A stretch of DNA of 64,000 bases from Aegilops tauschii subsp. strangulata. Taxonomy: Eukaryota > Streptophyta > Magnoliopsida > Poales > Poaceae. Location: contig NC_053039.3 of assembly GCF_002575655.3 (NCBI RefSeq), positions 373,031,633 through 373,095,632 of the forward strand, in the 5' to 3' direction. The first letter of the stretch is position 1. Every line of letters begins with the position of its first letter. The notes under the pieces were generated by a model. That model searched no databases, had not been told where the DNA came from, and saw nothing but the letters and a program-made list of their open reading frames with translations. Shown piece after piece: positions 56,955 to 64,000 of the stretch. Made by a program: the position numbers and the translations under genes.

Positions 56955-57561
56955 GCCACTGGCAAATTTTGGAATGCCAAATATGATCATGAAGCTGCAA
57001 AGAAAGCCAGAAAGGCCAAGAAAGCCGCCCGGAAAGTCGCTGCCAGGAAGAAGGGGAACAAGCCCAGCGCCTCAGATTTGCTTCATTTAGAAGAGACCTC
57101 TGAGTCGGAGGTAGCCCTTGACTCTCTTGGCTCCTTTTTTAATTACCTTATTGACACTGATTATCAGCAGGAAGACACGGGAACCAGTCATGGAAAAGCT
57201 GAAGAGGTAACTGTCATTTCTTCCGACTCTGAGCCTTTGCCACGACAGAAAATCCGAAGAGTAACCCGGAAAGTAAGATTTTCACATCCCTTAGCTTATC
57301 ACGATCCTCAATTTCTTTTGAAGCGGCAGATTCATGAGAGCCGGAGGCAGACCCGGACCAGTAAAGATGCGGAACTCTCCTCCGGCTTACCCAATGCACC
57401 GAGAAAGCGTCGGAATGAGTTCACCTCCGATTTATATCCCTTTTATCCTTCGGTCTCACTCGTCAACCACTCAATTCTTCTGACTCAAATTATCAGGAAA
57501 CTTCACCTTCTTCCGGCGAATCAATGCAGTCCAATTTGCCAACTTTTAAAACCGCTCCAGG

Positions 57562-57632
57562 GTAATGATAACCTACTTATCCTGTATTCATTTCAATTTG
57601 CTACACTTGTACTGACCTTTTGATTTATGCAG
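57562..57632 (+). other. Intron 2 of the antisense gene
   Basis: 71 bases, GTAATGATAA to TTGATTTATGCAG. Unspliced or in other phases the frame soon stops; spliced in phase 2 it joins TFKTAP to GGQATPSKRAKKNK. Confidence 0.75.
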
Positions 57633-58092
57633 TGGACAAGCAACGCCCAGCAAGAGGGCGAAGAAGAACAAGCCGGCCGAAGAACCGCTCTTAAATGAGC
57701 CGGAGCTTGGAACAGCTGCACCTGAAGCCTCCACTCATGAGCCGCCACCTGAGCCAGCTCATGATATACCAACACCCACTGCTGACCCGCCTGTCGAACA
57801 AGCCGTCGATGGTTCTGATAATCCGGAATTCCCTAGCCCGGCAAAGACGGATGACCCTCAAGATCTTGATGTTGAAATCACCAAGACCAGCTTTGTTGAG
57901 CCGGGGAGACCAACCGTGCTGGCCAAGTGTTCTGCCAAGAAAGAACTTCTGGAGCGCCGCAGAACTAAGCTTGACATTGCTAATTATACTCGTATGAGTA
58001 TTGGAGAAATATTTTCTGGCTATATGAACAAAGTGCACAACAGCCGTGACATAGAAATTGACATGGTGAAGCAAATGCACCAGAAGTTTGAG

Positions 58093-58523
58093 GTATAATC
58101 TTTTCTCCATATTCATTTATCCTTACCATGCCAGCCCCCAAGTCTATTGCTTATGATGAATATGTTGTAGACTTTAGAAATAAACTAAGCAATATTAGTA
58201 ACATGGTTGACTTAAAATTCCGAAGAATTCCGGCTTACTCCGTAGTCCCCAAGGGGCGGTTTAATCAGTATGATTGAACCGGTTCTTCATATGCTTGCAC
58301 AGAGCAAATTATTTAAAAGGCTTTAAACAGCAATACACTTAGCCCCCAAGTGCCAAATACTCTTGCTTGCAAAGTGATTGGGACTTAGTGTCATGAACTG
58401 CCACTTTAAACAAAATTCTTCAGCACACATTAGCCCCCAAGTGCCATGTGTTATTGCTTGCAAAAAACTTGGGACTTAATATTGCAGCATTAATCTTGAC
58501 CTTTTGACCTTGTATATATATAG
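58093..58523 (+). other. Intron 3 of the antisense gene
   Basis: 431 bases, GTATAATC to TATATATATAG, phase 0. It contains three TAGCCCCCAAGTG-type blocks (58340, 58430 and a variant near 58132), polypurine-like sequences in the element's own sense. Confidence 0.7.
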
Positions 58524-58801
58524 GTCACCACCAGTCAACTTGAATCAGAAATATCGGATTTGAAGAACCGCCTAACTGCACAGGAGACTGAAATCCAAAA
58601 AGCCAACTCCAAATTTGAGTTCAGTGTATCTGAACAAGAAAAACTGAAATAAAGACTTTGAAGTGGAGAAGAAAGCCTGGGCAGAGGAAAAGATCGCCTT
58701 GATCAACCGGGCTAAGAAAGCAGAGGCGGCACTTGCAGAAGCGACCGCTGAATTATCCGGTTTAAAACGCCATATATCTCAGATGGTCTCAGCAATCTTT
58801 G

Positions 58802-58886
58802 GTAAGTCACTCTGCAAGTGTGAGATATGTGAATCTTTCTAATAAGCATATCCATTGTCATCAACTCACCTGGCATTGTAATGCAG
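58802..58886 (+). other. Intron 4 of the antisense gene
   Basis: 85 bases, GTAAGTCACT to CATTGTAATGCAG, phase 1; strong donor. Confidence 0.75.
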
Positions 58887-59530
58887 GCCCCAGGAGCTCA
58901 AATCTTAACCAGAGCATGCTGATAAAGCTGAAGGCGGTTTATACGCTGGTGGAGCAGCTGTACACCGGGTCTCAGCGTGCCTTAGCCGCAGCGGCCATGT
59001 CGAATGAAGTTCCCACCCTCCTGTCGGATGTATTAAAGCGGCTTGCTGTGCTACCTCAGCGGTTTAATGAACTAAGGCGATCTTCTGCGAGAGCCGGAGC
59101 CGTAGCTGCATTAAGCCGGGCCAAGGCGTGGCTACTGGAGCTAGACCCGGCCGATATCGCCATTGGGTATCCAAGCTTAAAAGAGGACAACACACCTTTT
59201 GGACAAGGGGACTTCACCACTTGTGTTAAGGAAATACGCCCTATGGCCACCCTGATTGCTAATGACACGGATCTTACCAAATATCATCCGGGTTATGACG
59301 CTGAAAATCAAAGGATTCCAACGCCGCATTATGAAGTGATCAGCCTGATCCCTCCAATTCGTAAGCATACCTTCGCCCCTGAAGTAGACCCGGCCGGATT
59401 AATTGATGATGAAGCTGAATTTGAAGCTTTGAGTGGCATTGACTGGTCATCATCAACCTTCCAGGACAGGGAACAGGATGGAGGAGCGGATAGGAATGAT
59501 CCGGAAGCTTCAGGCCAACAATGCAATTGA

Positions 59531-60696
59531 TCCGTTGTATTTATGCTTTGCTGAAAAACAATGTTAATCATTTGGACTCGGGCAGTCATGTAATAGGGTA
59601 GACATAACTTGGTTTTGCCGTGCCTTCATGCACGTGTTTGGTGCTCAATACTGTTAAGCCGCCATCTTATATTCATCCATGTTATGCTTATCATCTGTTT
59701 TCCTTATGCTTAAGAAAGCTTTTAAACTGTCCTGCACACAACAATAAATCACAAGTCCCTTGGCGGCTTACCGCAGAGCGGGTCATATATCTTACATAGA
59801 ACCCGGAATATGAAAAAGAATCATAGATAAGCCGGTTATCAATTATGGCTTTGAAACATAACTATAATATCATACCTGTGATCCTTTGATGTATACTGCC
59901 GGTTTATGTGACCCGAACAGTTAAGGGTGACAACCCAATCCTGTAGAAGTCGGTACTTCCACACATATGATTATCGTTATGCTAGCGACTTATTGATTAA
60001 GGCCAAGCCGGGTTAAATAGAAGCCACTCATTATAGCTTTCAATGGGATCAAAAAACTCTCAAGACAAACTCAAAAAAGACTGTTTGCAAAGATGTTAGA
60101 AGAAATAAACAAAATTTCGTGGCTTCTGATTCGAATACGATCAGTAAACCGTTCTGAAGGTGTTAATCTAGGATTCGAATATGGTCATGTAGCCCCCAGT
60201 GGCTTTGGCGTTGCGCCGATTAAGAGGGTACCGACAGCTATGTTCTCTTTGGTTCGAATACAACCTATGTTTGAACAGGAAGCCCCCAAATGACCTTGAG
60301 AGTTTTTTAACGATGCTGATTCGAATACGATCAACGTCGGACCCAAAAGGGGTTGAGGTATGATTCGGATACGATCAAGAAGCCCCCTAGTGAGTTTGGC
60401 AGTGTGCTGATCAAAAGGGTATCGACAGCTATGTTCTCTTTGGTTCGAATACGACCTATGTTTGAACAGGAAGCCCCCTAGTGACCATGAGGTTTAACGG
60501 CTAGATTCGAATACGATCATGAGCCGGACCAAGAGGGTTAAGCTAAATTCGAATACGATTAGCCCCCAATTAGTCGTTTCATAATTAGAATGACAAAGAC
60601 ATATGATCATTGAGGATGAAAAGGACAGAGGTCCTGCTTTATAACTTATCATAATATATACATCGTCAAAATATGTACATCATGAGAGCTGGTGGC
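59531..60696. other. Spacer of Tat H between the antisense gene and pol, no gene
   Basis: About 1.17 kb. AATAAA at 59742 could serve as poly(A) signal for the antisense gene. The second half is the tandem repeat described next. No ORF with recognised content. Confidence 0.6.
60110..60570. repeat. Tandem repeat (about 190 bp) with eight TTCGAATACGAT boxes in Tat H spacer
   Basis: Two copies of a block (60189-60300 and 60379-60492): AGCCCCC, then GACAGCTATGTTCTCTTTGG, a TTCGAATAC box and TGTTTGAACAGGAAGCCCCC. TTCGAATACGAT or a close variant occurs near 60131, 60174, 60255, 60322, 60363, 60445, 60505 and 60549. Confidence 0.82.
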
Positions 60697-63600
60697 TCAA
60701 GTGTAGTAAGGCTGAAGATGAGCAATATTCCACGGCCGGCGGGTCTCCTCCTCCGACTTACGTGAGTGTTTGTGCTCTCGAACATCGATAAGGTAGTATG
60801 ACCCGTTGTTCAAGTTCTTGTTGACCACAAAAGGTCCTTCCCATGGCGGGGATAGCTTGTGCGCATTAGACTGATCCTGGTTGAGCCGGAGCACCAAGTC
60901 ACCTTCTTGAAAGGTTCTGGACTTAACCCGGCGGCTGTGATAACGGCGCAAGTCCTGTTGGTAAATCACCGAGCGAGCTGCTGCTAAGTCGCGCTTCTCA
61001 TCTAACAGGTCAAGTGCATCCTGACGGGCTTGTTCATTATTAGCTTCAACGTAAGCCGCCACGCGGGGCAAGTCATGACGGATGTCACTAGGTAGAACCG
61101 CCTCTGCACCATAAACCATGAAGAAAGGCGTGTAACCCGTAGACCTGTTGGGGTAGTATTGATGCTCCATATAACAGAAGGTAACTCTTCTACTCAACAA
61201 CCCAGCGTCCGCTGCAAAGGAACCATAAGCTGGGGTCTGATGCCTTTCAAGATTTCTTGATTGGCTCTTTCAGCCTGCCCATTGGATTGAGGGTGAGCTA
61301 CTGATGAAACATCGAGCCGGATATGCTCACGTTGACAGAACTCTTCCATGGCACCCTTGGACAGATTAGTACCATTGTCAGTTATAATACTGTGTGGAAA
61401 ACCAAAGCGAAAGATCACCTTCTTCATGAATTGAACCGCCGTGGCTGCATCACACTTACTCACTGGCTCTGCCTCAACCCATTTTGTGAATTTGTCAACC
61501 GCCACCAAGAGGTGGGTCTTTTTGTCCTTGGACCTTTTGAAAGGCCCAACCATGTCAAGTCCCCAGACTGCAAGCGGCCAAGTAATTGGAATCATCCTCA
61601 ATTCTTGAGCCGGTACATGAGCCCATCGTGAGAATTTCTGACAACCGTCACATTTACTGACCAGATCTTTCATGTATGCGTGAGCCGTCAGCCAATAAAA
61701 TCCATGACGAAAAGCCTGGGCCACAAGGGATTTTGACCCGGCATGAGGGCCACAATCGCCTTCATGAATCTCACGAAGAATTTCTTGACCCTCCTCAGGA
61801 GAGACACAACGTTGAAACGCCCCAGTAACACTGCGATGATGCAACTCCCCATTGACAATCGTCATTGACTTAGACCGCCGGGTTACCTGTCTAGCCAAGG
61901 TTTCGTCCTCAGGCAATTCGCCCCGGGTCATGTAAGCCAGATATGGCACTGTCCAATCCGGGATGACGTGAAGAGCCGCCACCAATTGTGCCTCCGGGTC
62001 AGGAACAGCCAAGTCTTCCTCTGTAGGCAACTTGACAGAAGGGTTATGCAAAACATCCAAGAAAGTGTTAGGTGGCACCGGCTTACGCTGAGACCCCAGC
62101 CGGCTTAAAGCATCGGCTGCCTCGTTCTTTCTGCGGTCAATGTGTTCCACCTGGTAACCCTTGAAGTGTCCAGCAATTGCATCAACTTCATGACGATAAG
62201 CCGCCATGAGAGGATCCTTGGAATCCCACTTGCCTGATACTTGTTGAGCCACCAAATCTGAGTCGCCAAAGCACCTTACCCGGCTTAAGTTCATCTCCTT
62301 AGCCATTCGAAGACCATGGAGCAAGGCCTCATACTCAGCTGCATTGATAGTACAGGGAAACATCAACCGGAGTACATAACAAAATTTGTCACCTCGAGGG
62401 GAAGCTAAGACAACTCCAGCCCCCGAGCCTTCCAATTGCCTGGATCCATCAAAATGAATAGTCCAATATGTGTTACCCGTCTTTTCTTCAGGCATCTGCA
62501 GCTCTGTCCAATCATTGATGAAGTCCACCAGTGCTTGAGATTTAATAGCAGTGCGTGGTACATACTTTATACCATGAGGCCCAAGTTCGATGGCCCACTT
62601 GGCGACTCGTCCTGTGGCTTCTCTGTTTTGAATGATATCTCCCAAAGGAGCAGAACTGACCACAGTGATGGGGTGACCCTGGAAGTTTGCTTAAGCTTCC
62701 GGCTTGCCATGAACACCCCATAAACAAGTTTCTGCCAATGTGGATACCTTTGCTTGGACTCAATAAGCACCTCACTGACGTAGTAAACAGGCTGTTGAAC
62801 CGGATGCTCCTTGCTAGCCTCCTTGCGCTCCACCACAATGGCCACGCTGACGGCACGTGTGTTAGCAGCCACATACAGCAATAAGGGCTCCTTATCAATA
62901 GGGGCAGCAAGGATCGGCGGCTCAGATAATTGCTTCTTCAAATCTTCAAAGGCAGCGTTAGCAGCATCACTCCAGACAAAGTTGTCCGTCTTCTTCATCA
63001 TCTGATATAGTGGTATGGCCTTCTCACCTAACCGGCTTATGAATCGGCTTAAAGCAGCAATACGACCCGCCAGACGCTGAACATCATTGACACACGCCGG
63101 TTTAGCCAAAGAGGTGATTGCCTTAATCTTCTCCGGGTTAGCCTCAATGCCTCTGTTAGAGACCAGAAAACCCAAAAGCTTGCCAGCTGGCACTCCAAAA
63201 ACGCACTTGGCCGGGTTAAGCATCATTTTGTAGATCCGGAGATTATCAAAGGTTTCCTTCAGATCATCTATCAAGGTCTCCTTCTCTCTGGACTTCACCA
63301 CAATGTCATCCACATAAGCATGAACGTTGCGCCCAATCTGATTGTGGAGACAATTCTGCACACATCGCTGATAAGTTGCCTTGGCACTCTTAAGCCCAAA
63401 AGGCATAGACACATAACAGAAGGCTCCAAACGGAGTGATGAAAGCCGTCTTCTCCTGGTCCTTAACTGCCATTTTGATCTGATGATATCCAGAGTAAGCA
63501 TCCAAAAAGCTCAAACGCTCACAACCCGCCGTAGCATCAATGATTTGATCAATACGAGGAAGAGCAATAGGATCAGCCGGACAAGCCTTGTTTAAGTCCG

Positions 63601-64000
63601 TGTAATCCACACACATACGCCAGGTGCCGTTCTTTTTTAGCACAAGTACCGGGTTAGCCAACCACTCTGGGTGAAAAACTTCAACAATAAACCCAGCCGC
63701 CAAGAGCCGGGCCACCTCCTCACCAATAGCATTACGACTCTCCTCATTGAACCGCCGAAGAAACTGCTTGACCAGCTTAAACTTTGGATCAATATTAAGA
63801 GTGTGCTCAGCGAGTTCTCTCGATACACCCGGCATGTCAGAAGGCTTCCATGCAAAGATGTCCCGATTCTCACGGATAAACTCGATGAGCGCGCTTTCCT
63901 ATTTGGGATCCAGATTGGCACTAATACTGAATTGCTTAGACGAGTCGCCTGGAACAAAATCAACAATCTTGGTTTCATCGGCCGACTTAAATTTCATCAC
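60697..64000 (-). pseudogene. Tat H pol: RT, RNase H, integrase (partial, decayed)
   Basis: Enters from the right edge. A TAG at 63899-63901 interrupts ANLDPK. RT follows (WRMCVDYTDLNKACP, DAYSGYHQIKM, MPFGLKSAKATYQR, YVDD in AYVDDIVVKS). A frameshift lies near 62690. The frame 62663-61194 then holds RNase H with HFDGS, NAAEYEALLHG, GDSDLVAQQV and NEAADALSR, i.e. D-E-D-D kept, as in the extra RNase H of Tat elements. Integrase HHCC follows (HAGSKSL, CDGCQKF) and the catalytic LDMVGPF, ITDNGTN and NGQAERANQE. It ends at TGA 61194-61196 where Trp is normal; a frameshift near 61150 leads to the C-terminal part (GYTPFFMVYGAEAVLP, GDLVLRLNQD) ending at 60697. Confidence 0.9.

Larger units (their letters stand above)
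55973..59530 (+). pseudogene. Five-exon antisense gene of Tat H (PF04195-like N-terminus, coiled coil), decayed
   Basis: Exons 55973-56874, 56955-57561, 57633-58092, 58524-58801 and 58887-59530; all introns GT-AG. Phases agree at each junction (0, 2, 0, 1), giving roughly 960 codons. Exon 1 (MPPKTPKSPVTYNWVKSIV, GFSPPGSKNFRDVLHFFDL, NICNFQVFCEVYLGEEP) resembles the putative gypsy-type transposon domain PF04195. Exon 2 has a Lys/Arg-rich run (KKARKAKKAARKVAARKKG), possibly nuclear, then an acidic/Ser region. Exon 3 is Pro/Glu-rich. Exon 4 is a heptad-like coiled coil (LESEISDLKNRL). Exon 5 is helical then acidic. Lesions: one-base loss near 56396, TGA at 56536-56538, a frame change near 57430, an extra T near 58652. 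Antisense ORFs are known in Tat elements such as maize Grande; function unknown. Confidence 0.78.
54534..64000 (-). mobile_element. Tat-lineage gypsy element H, with an antisense spliced gene
   Basis: Minus-strand element, 3' LTR at 54534-55052, polypurine tract, antisense gene (55203-59530), repeat-bearing spacer, then pol read from the right edge to 60697. Gag and the 5' LTR are beyond the window. Hallmarks of Tat: an RNase H-like domain between RT and integrase, a very long 3' region after pol and an antisense ORF there. Pol has two stops and two frameshifts. Confidence 0.88.

Overview
The window is intergenic DNA from a large grass genome, most likely wheat or a close Triticeae relative (Triticum/Aegilops). 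Reasons: Angela/BARE/WIS-type copia LTRs, very long-LTR Tekay-type chromoviruses, Athila-type LTRs with the TGATACGTCTCC terminus, and Tat-lineage elements, nested in one another. I see no ordinary host gene, no tRNA or rRNA gene and no CRISPR. Family names come from recognition, not from a search.

Layout, left to right. (1) 1-8582, minus strand: decayed copia element A (gag, protease, integrase, RT/RNase H remnants) with its 5' LTR at the right; a solo LTR (6710-8441, TSD AGTGA) sits inside that LTR. (2) 8583-8937: unclassified, with a 104-bp direct repeat. (3) 8938-12281, plus strand: decayed copia B without LTRs, cut inside RT by the next insertion. (4) 12282-31103, minus strand: Tat-like element C, with a 3' LTR and a long coding-free spacer full of tandem repeats. 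(5) 12771-26029, minus strand: a young complete Tekay chromovirus inside C (TSD TCGGT). It has one stop and one frameshift in gag-pol and an open 262-codon extra ORF between PBS and gag. (6) 31104-53525, minus strand: Athila-type sequence whose two terminal LTRs differ in sequence. Inside are (7) a complete Tekay chromovirus on the plus strand (32887-46760, TSD CATAT) with an open 1152-codon pol, and (8) a 5'-truncated copia LTR (49649-50664). (9) 53526-54000: unassigned. (10) 54001-54533: start of another Athila-type LTR, interrupted by (11) Tat-lineage element H (54534 to the right edge, minus strand).

The most notable content is in H. On the strand opposite pol lies a gene-like unit (55203-59530) with its own TATA box and five coding exons separated by four GT-AG introns. 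Every junction restores the reading frame once a few later indels are allowed for. Introns antisense to the element's genomic RNA would survive retrotransposition, which explains how a spliced passenger gene can be kept. The second notable item is the extra ORF of the first Tekay element, followed by a candidate intron that ends one base before the gag start codon; the second Tekay element has a matching acceptor in the same place.

Coding parts serve transposition only: gag (capsid), protease, RT, RNase H, integrase and, in the Tekay elements, a C-terminal chromodomain expected to guide insertion. Nesting implies copia B is older than Tat C, which is older than Tekay 1. The Athila sequence predates Tekay 2 and the truncated copia LTR.
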